Origin: Betaproteobacteria bacterium RIFCSPLOWO2_02_FULL_68_150
Lineage (GTDB): Bacteria > Pseudomonadota > Gammaproteobacteria > Burkholderiales > SG8-39
Length of the DNA: 8,567 nucleotides
Direction of reading: 5' to 3'
Assembly (NCBI GenBank): GCA_001771975.1
Contig: MERE01000143.1
Location: 1,095 to 9,661, forward strand
In this document: positions 1 through 6,679 of the stretch, piece after piece
Position numbering within the stretch: the stretch's first letter is position 1
How the letters are laid out: every line of letters starts with the position of its first letter
Notes under the pieces: model-generated
The model's input: only the letters and a program-made list of their open reading frames with translations
Database searches by the model: none
Told to the model about the DNA's origin: nothing
Position numbers and translations under genes: made by a program

Positions 1-387
1 CGTGAGCAGCACCGTCGCGATCGATCCGGCGACGAACGAGCCGATCGCGCTGGTCGCCAGCGCAGGTCCGGCGCGGCCCGCCTTCGCCATCCGGTTGCCT
101 TCGAGCGCGGTGGCGATCGAGGCCGATTCGCCCGGCGTATTGAGCAGGATGGTGGTGGTCGAGCCGCCGAACATGGCGCCGTAGTAGATGCCGGCGAACA
201 TGATGAGCGCACCGGTCGGGTCGAGCTTCACGGTGAGCGGCAGCAGCATCGCCACGGTCAGCGCCGGGCCCACGCCCGGCAGCACGCCTACCGCGGTGCC
301 CAGCGTCACGCCGATGAATCCCCACAGCAGGTTGAGCGGCTTCAGCGCGACGTCGAAGCCGGAGAGCAGCGCGTTGAAGGTCTCCAC
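1..387 (-). CDS. tctA: Tripartite tricarboxylate transporter large permease TctA (partial, C-terminus off the left edge)
   Basis: Large membrane subunit of a tripartite tricarboxylate transporter (TTT), a secondary carrier in the inner membrane that imports organic acids delivered by the binding protein TctC. I translated the minus strand directly: 129 codons are present, about a quarter of the usual ~500 aa. Family hallmarks are clear: GVLPGVGPALTVAMLLPLT (about residues 34-52), then YYGAMFGGSTTTILLNTPGE (68-87) and an EGNRMAKAGRAGPAL segment (96-110) at the end of the first conserved block. Hydrophobic segments lie at about 19-38 and 60-81. The start is a GTG at 385-387, one base after the tctB stop codon; no other start fits, and METFNALLSGF is a typical family N-terminus. 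The tight spacing implies translation coupled to tctB. The substrate cannot be read from this subunit. Confidence 0.95.
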   Translation of the reverse strand, partial: METFNALLSGFDVALKPLNLLWGFIGVTLGTAVGVLPGVGPALTVAMLLPLTVKLDPTGALIMFAGIYYGAMFGGSTTTILLNTPGESASIATALEGNRMAKAGRAGPALATSAIGSFVAGSIATVLLT

Positions 388-388
388 T

Positions 389-889
389 TCAGATTCCCGC
401 GCTGCCGAGCAGCGGCGCGAGCCAGCCCGCGGGCAGATTCACGTTGAGGAATTTCACGAAGAACAGGAACACCACCAGGGCAATGGCGCTGCCGAGCGCG
501 AGATCGCGTGCGATGCGCGAGCTGCCGAAACCGCGCGCGACGCCCGCGAACAGCAAGGCGCCGGCGATCACGAAGCCGGCGTGGCCGATCAATGCCATGT
601 GCGCGCCGAGGCCTGCAGTCACCCAAACGAATCCCGGCGCGTGGAAGGCGTGATCGCCGCGCTCGGCCGGATCGTCGGAGGGTCGCGCGCGCCAGCCGCC
701 GGTGAATACTTCGTAGAGCAACCACAGGCCGCAGGCGATCAAGCCCGCCGCCACCACGCCCGGCATGAAGTTGGGGCCGATGCCGGCGTAGCCGCCCTCG
801 CCGGGCAGCCGGGCGGTGGCGATTGCCGTCGCCGTGCCCAGCGCCAGAACGCCGAGCGAGAGCGCTAACTCTGGCGCTCGTACCCTCAT
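389..889 (-). CDS. tctB: Tripartite tricarboxylate transporter small permease TctB
   Basis: Small membrane subunit of the TTT importer, thought to pair with TctA in the inner membrane. The protein has 166 aa, normal for the poorly conserved TctB (DUF1468) family. Hydrophobic segments lie at about residues 8-25, 43-61, 86-118 (possibly two short helices) and 129-150. The motif GGYAGIGPNFMPGVVAAGLI (32-51) resembles the family pattern of a small loop followed by P-x-x-x-P/G and a second helix. A charged cytoplasmic-type loop (RARPSDDPAERGDH, 67-80) separates the two halves. The ATG at 887-889 has no convincing Shine-Dalgarno sequence, and a strong inverted repeat sits just upstream. The gene lies between tctC and tctA, the standard order, which supports the assignment more than sequence alone. 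Confidence 0.9.
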   Translation of the reverse strand: MRVRAPELALSLGVLALGTATAIATARLPGEGGYAGIGPNFMPGVVAAGLIACGLWLLYEVFTGGWRARPSDDPAERGDHAFHAPGFVWVTAGLGAHMALIGHAGFVIAGALLFAGVARGFGSSRIARDLALGSAIALVVFLFFVKFLNVNLPAGWLAPLLGSAGI

Positions 890-896
890 GCCGTTA

Positions 897-936
897 CCGC
901 GCGATGAACGGCGGCACGGTCCATCCCATCGCGCGG
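897..936 (-). other. Intercistronic stem-loop between tctC and tctB
   Basis: A perfect 10-bp inverted repeat: CCGCGCGATG at 897-906 and CATCGCGCGG at 927-936, with a 20-base loop. On the tctCBA mRNA it forms right after tctC and ends 7 bases before the tctB ATG, where a Shine-Dalgarno sequence would be. There is no T-run, so it is not a classical terminator. Likely roles are 3'-end protection of the tctC message or control of tctB translation. The dyad is seen directly; the role is inference. Confidence 0.5.
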
Positions 937-967
937 AGATCGACCCGCGGCACCGCCGTCGGGACGA

Positions 968-1906
968 TCACTTCTTGATGCCGAGCGAGTCGATGATGGC
1001 GCCGATGCGCCTGGTATCCTCGTCGATGAACTTCTTGTAATCGTCGCCGCCGAGGTAAAAGCCCGCCCAGCCCAGTTTTTCGAGAGTCGCTTTCCACGCC
1101 GGCGACTCGGTCGCCGCCTTGACCATCGCGACGAGCGCATCGCGCTGCGGCGGCGTAATGCCGGGCGCGCCGAAAATGCCGCGCCAGTTGCCGAGTTCGA
1201 CGTCGATGCCCTGCTCCTTGAGCGAAGCGATGCCCTCGGTCTTGCCGGGCGAGGACACCGCCAGCGCACGCATCTTGCCGCCCTTCACCTGTTCGGCGAA
1301 TTCGCCCACGCCGGAGACCCCCGCTGTGACGTGGCCGCCGATGATCGCGGCAATCGCTTCACCGCCGCCCTTATAGGGCACGTAGTTGATTCTGGCGGGA
1401 TCTACGCCCACCGCCTTTGCAATCAGCCCGATCAGGATGTGGTCGGTGCCGCCCGCCGAGCCGCCGCCCCAGGACACTTTGCCCGGGCTGTCCCTGAACG
1501 CCTTCACCAGGTCGGCCATCGACTTGTGCGGGGAGTTCGCCGGAACGACGATCACTTCCCATTCGCTCGTGAGGCGCGCGACCGGCGTGACCTGCGCGAG
1601 GTTCACCGGCGATTTCTGCAGGTGCAGGCCGCCGACCATCACCATGCCGCCGATCATGACCGCGTTCGGATCGCCCTTGGCCGAATTGACGAACTGCGCG
1701 AGGCCAATGGCGCCCGCCGCGCCGCCCTTGTTCTCGAACTGCACCGATGACACCAGCCTGGCGCCCTGCAGCGCCGCCGCCAGGTTGCGGCCCGTCTGGT
1801 CCCAGCCGCCCCCGGGGTTGGCGGGGATCATCATCTTGAGCGCCGGCTGCGCTGCCGCGAGCCCGGAAAACGCGGCAGCCAACAGGGTGAGCAGGATCTT
1901 GGTCAT
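968..1906 (-). CDS. tctC: TTT substrate-binding protein TctC (Bug family)
   Basis: Periplasmic substrate-binding protein that captures a carboxylate and passes it to TctAB. The protein has 312 aa, normal for the family. Residues 1-19 form a signal peptide (MTKILLTLLAAAFSGLAAA) with a likely cleavage site after AAA, before Q20. The mature part opens with MIPANPGGGWDQTGRNLA (26-43), the PGGGWD form seen in TctC proteins that work with their own TctAB rather than the PFxxGGxxD form common in orphan Bug proteins. Further family features are ENKGGAAGAIG (58-68), WGGGSAGGTDH (146-156), YVPYKGGGEAIAAIIGGHV (175-193) and the closing GWAGFYLGGDDYKKFIDED region (279-297). A good ribosome site, GGGAG at 1912-1916, lies 5 bases before the ATG. 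It is first in the tctCBA operon. Citrate or another tricarboxylate is possible but the ligand is not readable here. Confidence 0.95.
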   Translation of the reverse strand: MTKILLTLLAAAFSGLAAAQPALKMMIPANPGGGWDQTGRNLAAALQGARLVSSVQFENKGGAAGAIGLAQFVNSAKGDPNAVMIGGMVMVGGLHLQKSPVNLAQVTPVARLTSEWEVIVVPANSPHKSMADLVKAFRDSPGKVSWGGGSAGGTDHILIGLIAKAVGVDPARINYVPYKGGGEAIAAIIGGHVTAGVSGVGEFAEQVKGGKMRALAVSSPGKTEGIASLKEQGIDVELGNWRGIFGAPGITPPQRDALVAMVKAATESPAWKATLEKLGWAGFYLGGDDYKKFIDEDTRRIGAIIDSLGIKK

Positions 1907-1932
1907 GGCTACTCCCGGAGGGAAAGGTTCGC

Positions 1933-1938
1933 ATTGTA
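1933..1938 (-). promoter_or_regulatory. Putative -10 element for tctCBA
   Basis: On the minus strand the sequence reads CACTACAATGCG, with TACAAT matching the sigma-70 -10 consensus at five of six positions. Transcription would start near 1926, leaving a leader of about 20 bases that contains the GGGAG ribosome site. No convincing -35 hexamer is found 16-18 bases upstream, so the promoter may need an activator, as carboxylate transporters often do. Confidence 0.5.
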
Positions 1939-1958
1939 GTGCAGGGGAAAATTTCGGC

Positions 1959-1964
1959 GATAAT
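1959..1964 (+). promoter_or_regulatory. Putative -10 element for the ABC operon
   Basis: GATAAT on the plus strand (in GGCGATAATGCG) matches the -10 consensus at five of six positions. The nearest -35-like hexamer is TTGTAG at 1934-1939, with a long 19-base spacer, so the -35 is weak. Transcription would start near 1971, giving about 60 bases of leader before the ATPase start at 2032. It lies 20 bases from the opposing TACAAT of tctC, so the two promoters overlap. Confidence 0.4.
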
Positions 1965-2006
1965 GCGCCCCCTTGAGTTCGGCCGCGTGGCCCACATTTG
2001 CGCTTG

Positions 2007-2016
2007 CGCTCGAGCG
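2007..2016. repeat. 10-bp perfect palindrome in the ABC operon leader
   Basis: CGCTCGAGCG is its own reverse complement and lies 15 bases before the ATPase start codon, inside the presumed leader. Without a spacer it cannot form a useful hairpin, so if it matters it would be a DNA-binding site. In DNA this GC-rich, a 10-bp palindrome can arise by chance. Confidence 0.2.
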
Positions 2017-2031
2017 GGCGACGGAAAATCC

Positions 2032-2952
2032 ATGATTCGAATCGAAAACCTGGTCAAGACCTTCGGCACCAAGCGCGCCGTGGACGGCGTGTCGTTCACG
2101 GTCGAGCGCGGCGAGGTGGTCGGGTTCCTCGGCCCGAACGGCTCGGGCAAGTCCACCACCATGCGCATGATCACCGGCTTTTACCCGCCGACGAGCGGGA
2201 GCGTCACGGTGGGCGGCCATGACGTCGCCGAGTCGCCGCTCGATGCGAAGCGCCTGATCGGCTACCTGCCGGAGAGCGCCGCGGCGTATCCCGAGATGAC
2301 GGTCGAGAGCTTTCTCACCTTCGCCGCGGCGATGCGCGGCCTCAAAGGCGAGGCGCAGAAGAAGGCGATCGCGCGCGTCGTCGAGCGCTGCTTCCTTTCG
2401 TCCGTGCGGCGCCAGTCGATCGACACTCTCTCCAAGGGCTACAAGCACCGCACCTGTCTCGCGCAGGCGCTGATCCACGACCCGGAGGTGCTGGTGCTCG
2501 ACGAGCCGACCGACGGCCTCGATCCGAACCAGAAGCACGAGGTCAGGAACCTGATCCGCGAGCTCGGCCGCTCGAAGGCGGTGATCTTTTCGACCCACAT
2601 CCTCGAGGAGGTGGACGCGGCCTGCACCCGCGCGATCATCATCGACCGCGGCAGGATCGTCGCGCAGGGCACGCCGGCCGAGCTGCGCGCGATGTCGGCG
2701 ACCGCAGGCGCGGTGACCCTGGAGGCGCAGGGCGCCACCGCCGAAAAACTGTCCGCACTGGGCCGGGTGGAAAGCCTGGACGGCGTTTTCCGCATCTACC
2801 CGCGCGATGCGTCGCAGGCCGCGGTGCTCGCCGCCGCGATCATCGAACTGGTCAGCCGCGAAGGCTGGAAGGTGCGCGGCATGTTCAGCGAACGCGGGGA
2901 GCTGGACGAAGTCTTCCGCCGCATCACGCTTCCGGACACGGTGAAACAATGA
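2032..2952 (+). CDS. ABC transporter ATP-binding protein, GldA-like
   Basis: Cytoplasmic ATPase that should power the membrane partner encoded next. The protein has 306 aa. Motifs in order: Walker A GPNGSGKST (34-42); Q-loop region GYLPESAAAYPEMTV (77-91), with Glu81 where most ABC proteins have Gln; signature LSKGYKHRTCLAQAL (133-147); Walker B VLVLDEP (153-159); D-loop GLDPNQ (162-167); H-loop His189 in FSTHILEE. LPE, LSKGY and GLDPNQ together are typical of the GldA/drug-exporter-like group, whose ATPases pair with ABC-2 permeases. Residues 225-306 form a C-terminal extension ending in a helix (ELDEVFRRITL), also usual in this group. I chose the ATG at 2032 because MIRIENLVKTFG is the conserved N-terminus; a longer in-frame start at 1939 would place the -10 element inside the gene. 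A weak GGA lies 6 bases upstream of the chosen start. The stop overlaps the permease start (ATGA). The transported substrate is unknown. Confidence 0.93.
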   Translation: MIRIENLVKTFGTKRAVDGVSFTVERGEVVGFLGPNGSGKSTTMRMITGFYPPTSGSVTVGGHDVAESPLDAKRLIGYLPESAAAYPEMTVESFLTFAAAMRGLKGEAQKKAIARVVERCFLSSVRRQSIDTLSKGYKHRTCLAQALIHDPEVLVLDEPTDGLDPNQKHEVRNLIRELGRSKAVIFSTHILEEVDAACTRAIIIDRGRIVAQGTPAELRAMSATAGAVTLEAQGATAEKLSALGRVESLDGVFRIYPRDASQAAVLAAAIIELVSREGWKVRGMFSERGELDEVFRRITLPDTVKQ

Positions 2953-3683
2953 ACGCGCTCTGGATCATCGCCAAGCGGGAACTGGCGGGTTACTTCAACT
3001 CGCCGGTGGCCTACGTGTTCCTCGTGATCTTCCTCCTGGTGGCGGGGTTCCTGACGTTCACCGCGGGCGCCTTCTTCGAGCGCGGCGAAGCGGGCCTCGG
3101 CGCCTTTTTCGGCTGGCATCCCTGGCTCTACCTGGTGCTGGTGCCCGCGGTCGGCATGCGGTTGTGGTCGGAGGAGCGGCGCGCCGGCACGATCGAGCTG
3201 CTGCTCACGCTGCCGGTGACGACGTGGCAGGCGATCCTGGGCAAGTTCCTCGCCTCGTGGCTGTTCCTCGCACTCGCACTGGCGCTCACTTTTCCGGTAG
3301 TGCTGACGGTCAACGTGCTCGGCGAACCGGACAACGGCGCGATCGTCGCCGGCTACGTGGGGAGCCTCTTCCTTGCGGGTGCCTACCTCGCGCTGACCTG
3401 CATGACCTCCGCCCTGACACGCAACCAGGTGGTCGCGTTCATCCTCGCCGTGGTGCTGTGCCTGTTCCTCATCCTCGCCGGCTTCAATCCGGTCACCGAC
3501 CTGCTGGTGCGCTGGGCAAGCCCTGCAGTGGTGGATACGGTGGCGGCGTTTTCGGTGGTGACGCACTTCGACGGCTTCCAGAAGGGCGTGCTCGACACGC
3601 GCGACCTGCTGTTCTTCGTGTCGGTGATCGGCTTTGCGCTGTTCGCCACCGGCGTCATCATCCGCAGCCACCGCGCGGGCTAG
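2949..3683 (+). CDS. ABC-2 type permease, GldF-like
   Basis: Inner-membrane channel subunit for the ATPase encoded just upstream. The protein has 244 aa and about six membrane segments: roughly residues 18-38, 58-72, 98-121, 132-154, 160-179 and 220-238. Characteristic features are RELAGYFNSPVAYVF (10-24), the coupling block MRLWSEERRAGTIELLLTLP (70-89) followed by GKFLASW (98-104), and HFDGFQKGVLDTRDLLFFVS (206-225). All are typical of GldF and related permeases. Only one permease gene is present, so a homodimer is expected. Its ATG overlaps the ATPase stop by four bases, and GGTGA at 2940-2944 can serve as ribosome site. The next gene starts 9 bases after the TAG. Direction of transport is probably export or extraction from the membrane, as for other ABC-2 permeases; this is inferred from the family. 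Confidence 0.92.
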   Translation: MNALWIIAKRELAGYFNSPVAYVFLVIFLLVAGFLTFTAGAFFERGEAGLGAFFGWHPWLYLVLVPAVGMRLWSEERRAGTIELLLTLPVTTWQAILGKFLASWLFLALALALTFPVVLTVNVLGEPDNGAIVAGYVGSLFLAGAYLALTCMTSALTRNQVVAFILAVVLCLFLILAGFNPVTDLLVRWASPAVVDTVAAFSVVTHFDGFQKGVLDTRDLLFFVSVIGFALFATGVIIRSHRAG

Positions 3684-3692
3684 GACTAGGCC

Positions 3693-5573
3693 ATGAAACC
3701 GCGTGACAACCTGATCTATTCGGCGGTCGGCCTGGCGGCGCTACTGCTCGCGCTGGTCGCGTTCAACTACCTCGCCTCGGGGGCGGCGGTGCGCCTCGAC
3801 CTGACCCAAGGCAAGCTCTACACCCTTTCCGAGGGCACCAGGCGAATCCTGCGCGCGCTCGACGCGCCGGTGAAGTTGAAGCTCTACATCTCGCAGGGCG
3901 AGCACGCGATGCCGGTGCCGCTGCGGAGTTTCGCGCAGCGCGTCGAGGACCTGGCGCGCGAGTTCAAGTCGGTCGCCGGCGCCAATCTGGTGATCGAGAA
4001 GTACAACCCCAAGCCCGACTCGGACGAGGAGGACGCGGCGCAGCTGGATGGCATCGAGCCGCAGCAGCTCATGTCGGGCGAGCAGTTCTACCTTGGCCTC
4101 GCGGTGAGCCGGCTCGAGCGCAAGCAGTCCGTCCCGGCGCTCAACCCGGCGCGCGAGCGGCTGCTCGAGTACGACCTCGCGCGCGCCATCGCGCGCGTCG
4201 GCAGCGCCGAGCGCCCGGTGATCGGCCTGATGAGCGCGCTGCCGGTGCTGGGCGAGAAGTTCAATCCGTTCACGCGCCAGAGTTCCGAACCCTGGGTGCT
4301 CGCCAACGAGTTGAAGCGCGACTTCGACGTCCGCCCGGTCAACATGACCGCGGCGGCGATCGACAAGGACATCAACGTGCTGCTGGTGATCCATCCGCGC
4401 GACATCGCCGAGGCGACCGAGTACGCGCTCGACCAGTTCGTGTTGCGCGGCGGGCGCCTGGTGGTGTTCGTCGATCCTTACGCCTACTTCGACCAGCAGC
4501 CCGGCCCGATGCCCGGCATGGGCGGCGGCGGCACCAGCTCCAACCTGCCGAAACTGTTCAAGGCCTGGGGCGTGACGATGGACCCGGGCAAGGTGATCGC
4601 CGACGCCGTGTTCGCCTCCGGCGGCGGGCAGCGCTACACGCCGACCGTGCTCACGCTCAACCGCACCGCGTTCAACCGCGACGACATCGTCACCAGCCAG
4701 ATCGAATCGCTGCTGTATGCGTTCGGCGGCGCCTTCGAAGCCAAGCCGGCCGCCGGGCTGCAGGTGGTCGAACTGGTGAAAAGCTCGCCCAACTCGATGC
4801 GCGTCGACAACGTCGTCGCCGCCGTGTCCGGCGATGCAGCGACCAAGGGCTTCAAGCCGGAGGGCAAGAGCCTCGCGCTCGCACTTCGCCTGCAGGGCCG
4901 CTTCAAGACCGCGTTCGCCGAAGGCCAGCCCAAGAGCGAGGCGCCGCCGGCCGCGAAGGGAACCGCACCCAAGCCGGCCGCGCCCGAGCCGCAGTTGCGC
5001 GAATCGGCCAAGGACAACGCCGTGGTGCTGGTCGCCGATGTCGACATGCTGAACGACGGCGCGGCGGTGGACGTACAGGAACTCTTCGGCCGTCGCATCG
5101 TGGTGCCGTCGAACGGCAACCTCGCCTTCGCGCAGAGCCTGGTGGAGCAGCTTGCCGCGGGCGACGAGCTGATCTCGCTCAGGAGCCGGGCGGCCGCCTT
5201 CCGGCCGCTCAGCGTGGTGCGCGAGATGGAAGCCCAGGCGCAGCAGGAATACTTCGGCAAAATCCAGGCGCTCGAGGCCGAGCTGCAGAAAACCACTGAG
5301 AAAATGCAGGCGCTGCAGAAGGCGCGCGGTCCAGCCGCCAAGGGTGCGCAGATCCTGACCGCCGAAGAACAGGCAGAGCTCGAGAATTTCCGCAAGAAGG
5401 TGGTGGTCGCGCGCAAGGAACTCAAGGACCTGCGCAAGAACCTGCGCCAGGATTCCGAGAGCCTCGTGTTCTGGACCAAGGTCGCCAACATTGCGCTGGT
5501 GCCGGTGCTGGTGGCGCTCGCCGGAATCGGCGTCGCGCTGCTGCGGCGCCGGCGCCAGGCCGCGGCTGCATGA
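3693..5573 (+). CDS. GldG family protein (ABC transporter auxiliary component)
   Basis: Auxiliary subunit of the Gld-type ABC complex, likely anchored in the inner membrane with most of its mass in the periplasm. The protein has 626 aa. Residues 7-28 form an N-terminal membrane helix, followed by the family signature RLDLTQGKLYTLSEGTRRIL (34-53). The GldG-like domain covers roughly 55-400, with RPVIGLMSALPVLG (174-187), GGRLVVFVDPYAYF (253-266) and a Gly-rich loop (271-281). A Pro/Ala linker spans 411-433. A conserved tail follows with VVLVADVDMLND (444-455) and NGNLAFAQSLVEQLAAGDE (474-492). Charged coiled-coil stretches lie at about 512-545 and 556-588, then a second membrane helix (593-615) and a basic RRRR stop-transfer end. 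An AGGA ribosome site lies 7 bases before the ATG. In Bacteroidetes GldG is needed for gliding, but nothing here suggests gliding. The molecular activity is unknown. Confidence 0.9.
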   Translation: MKPRDNLIYSAVGLAALLLALVAFNYLASGAAVRLDLTQGKLYTLSEGTRRILRALDAPVKLKLYISQGEHAMPVPLRSFAQRVEDLAREFKSVAGANLVIEKYNPKPDSDEEDAAQLDGIEPQQLMSGEQFYLGLAVSRLERKQSVPALNPARERLLEYDLARAIARVGSAERPVIGLMSALPVLGEKFNPFTRQSSEPWVLANELKRDFDVRPVNMTAAAIDKDINVLLVIHPRDIAEATEYALDQFVLRGGRLVVFVDPYAYFDQQPGPMPGMGGGGTSSNLPKLFKAWGVTMDPGKVIADAVFASGGGQRYTPTVLTLNRTAFNRDDIVTSQIESLLYAFGGAFEAKPAAGLQVVELVKSSPNSMRVDNVVAAVSGDAATKGFKPEGKSLALALRLQGRFKTAFAEGQPKSEAPPAAKGTAPKPAAPEPQLRESAKDNAVVLVADVDMLNDGAAVDVQELFGRRIVVPSNGNLAFAQSLVEQLAAGDELISLRSRAAAFRPLSVVREMEAQAQQEYFGKIQALEAELQKTTEKMQALQKARGPAAKGAQILTAEEQAELENFRKKVVVARKELKDLRKNLRQDSESLVFWTKVANIALVPVLVALAGIGVALLRRRRQAAAA

Positions 5574-6640
5574 ACGCGCGCGTCGCGGCGATCCTGATCC
5601 TGCTCCTGGCGCTGCTGGGAGGTGGCGCGCTGCTCTATCACCAGCAGGGGCAAACGCAGCGGCCCGCGGAGGCCGGCGCACTGGGGCAGACGCTGCTCAA
5701 GGGGCTCAAGGCCGCCGAGGTGAGCGCGATCCAGATCCGCGAACCCGGTTCGACCCTGACCCTCGAGCGCAGGGGCGAGCGCTGGGTCGTCGCCGAACGC
5801 GACGGCTTTCCGGCCGATCTGGACCGCGTGCGCGATTTCGTGCTGAAAGCACTCGAGCTGAAAATCGGCCAGACCGAGCCGATCGGCGACAAGGACCGCG
5901 CGCGGCTCAATCTGGACGCGAGCGGCACGCTGGTCGAATTCAAGGACGCAAAGGGCGCGAGCCTGGCGCGCTTCATCGCCGGGAAGAAATTCTTCAAACG
6001 CGAGCCCGAAAACCCGGACCAGGCGGCAGGCGACGGCCGCTTCGTACTGCTGTCAGAGGACCCGGGACGCGTCGTCGTGGTCTCCAATGCGCTCGCGCAG
6101 GCCACGGCGAAGAGCGCGGACTGGGTGAGCCGCAGCGGCCTGGCGGTCGAAAAAGTGCAATCGTTGGAGTATCGGCCGGCAGGCGGCGACGGATGGAAGA
6201 TCGAACGCCCGGGCGACAACGCCGACTGGATGCTCGCCGGCGCGAAAGCGCACGAGAAACTCGAGATCACCAAAGCCAATGCGGCCGCGTATTCGCTGGC
6301 GAGCCTGGATCTCGCAGACGTCGCCCCCAGGGATTTGAAGCCGGAAGACTCGGGGCTCGACCAGCCGGCAGTGCTTGCGGCGACGACTTTCGACGGCCTG
6401 AGCTACACGGTCCACGTCGGCAAGCTCGCCGGCGAGCAGTATTACGTCGCGGTCAGTGTTGCCGGCGAGCCGAAAACCGAAGGCAAGGACGCGGGGGAGC
6501 GCGGCCGCAAGCTCGCCGAGCGGCTGGCGCGTGAAAGATCGCTTGCCGGGCACGTGCTGCTCGTGGCGAAGAACCGCTTGGACGACGTGCTCAAGCCGCG
6601 CGCCGAGCTGCTCGCCAGGCCGCAGGAGAACAAGAAGTAG
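5570..6640 (+). CDS. DUF4340 domain-containing protein
   Basis: Membrane-anchored, probably periplasmic protein of unknown activity that accompanies GldG-type ABC systems. The protein has 356 aa. Residues 4-23 are a single hydrophobic anchor or uncleaved signal. Two similar beta-rich halves are visible: about 45-180, starting with the AAEVSAIQIREPGSTLTLER strand pattern (48-67) and RGERWVVAERDGFPADLDRV (68-87), and about 190-335, starting VEKVQSLEYRPAGGDGWKIE (193-212) and WMLAGAKAHEKLEITKAN (220-237). This repeat of a basic strand, W and a 'partition' region is the usual DUF4340 pattern. The end (336-356) is charged and lysine-rich. The ATG overlaps the gldG-like stop by four bases, so the two are probably translated together and act in one complex. 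It is the last gene of the operon; a hairpin starts at its stop codon. Confidence 0.87.
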   Translation: MNARVAAILILLLALLGGGALLYHQQGQTQRPAEAGALGQTLLKGLKAAEVSAIQIREPGSTLTLERRGERWVVAERDGFPADLDRVRDFVLKALELKIGQTEPIGDKDRARLNLDASGTLVEFKDAKGASLARFIAGKKFFKREPENPDQAAGDGRFVLLSEDPGRVVVVSNALAQATAKSADWVSRSGLAVEKVQSLEYRPAGGDGWKIERPGDNADWMLAGAKAHEKLEITKANAAAYSLASLDLADVAPRDLKPEDSGLDQPAVLAATTFDGLSYTVHVGKLAGEQYYVAVSVAGEPKTEGKDAGERGRKLAERLARERSLAGHVLLVAKNRLDDVLKPRAELLARPQENKK

Positions 6641-6666
6641 CGCCGCCGCGGGAGCTGCGGGCGCTA
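6638..6666 (+). other. Hairpin at the end of the ABC operon, overlapping the next -10 element
   Basis: TAGCGCC (6638-6644, including the DUF4340 stop) pairs with GGCGCTA (6660-6666); three more pairs are possible after a two-base bulge. No T-run follows, so an intrinsic terminator is weak. The 3' arm shares its TA with the TACAAT element of the next gene, so the dyad could equally be an operator. The dyad is seen; the role is open. Confidence 0.4.
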
Positions 6667-6670
6667 CAAT
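6665..6670 (+). promoter_or_regulatory. Putative -10 element for the DUF2721-hydrolase pair
   Basis: TACAAT in GCGCTACAATCC matches the -10 consensus at five of six positions. The GTG start codon at 6680 follows only 9 bases later, so transcription would begin at or within a few bases of the start codon. The position where a -35 is expected (about 6642-6647) is GC-only and does not resemble one. Confidence 0.4.
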
Positions 6671-6679
6671 CCGCGGCGC

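Noticed and set aside
188..868. Plus-strand frame of 226 codons over tctA and tctB
   Set aside because: The minus strand gives clear TctA and TctB proteins. The plus-strand product lacks motifs and crosses the tctA-tctB junction.
1931..1942. Partial dyad GCATTGTAGTGC in the divergent region as an operator
   Set aside because: Only the outer GCA/TGC and two inner positions are symmetric; it is mostly the tctC -10 element itself.
1939..2031. Longer start for the ABC ATPase at the in-frame ATG 1939
   Set aside because: The added 31 residues match no family N-terminus and would cover the -10 element; MIRIENLVKTFG at 2032 is the conserved beginning.
1909..2949. Antisense open frame of 346 codons opposite the ABC ATPase
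   Set aside because: The plus strand carries all ABC motifs. The antisense product has low-complexity Arg/His/Ala composition and no recognisable fold.
3741..5681. Antisense open frame of 646 codons opposite the GldG-like gene
   Set aside because: It is rich in Arg, His, Leu and Gly without domain motifs, and mirrors a well-supported gene. Long antisense frames are expected in GC-rich DNA.
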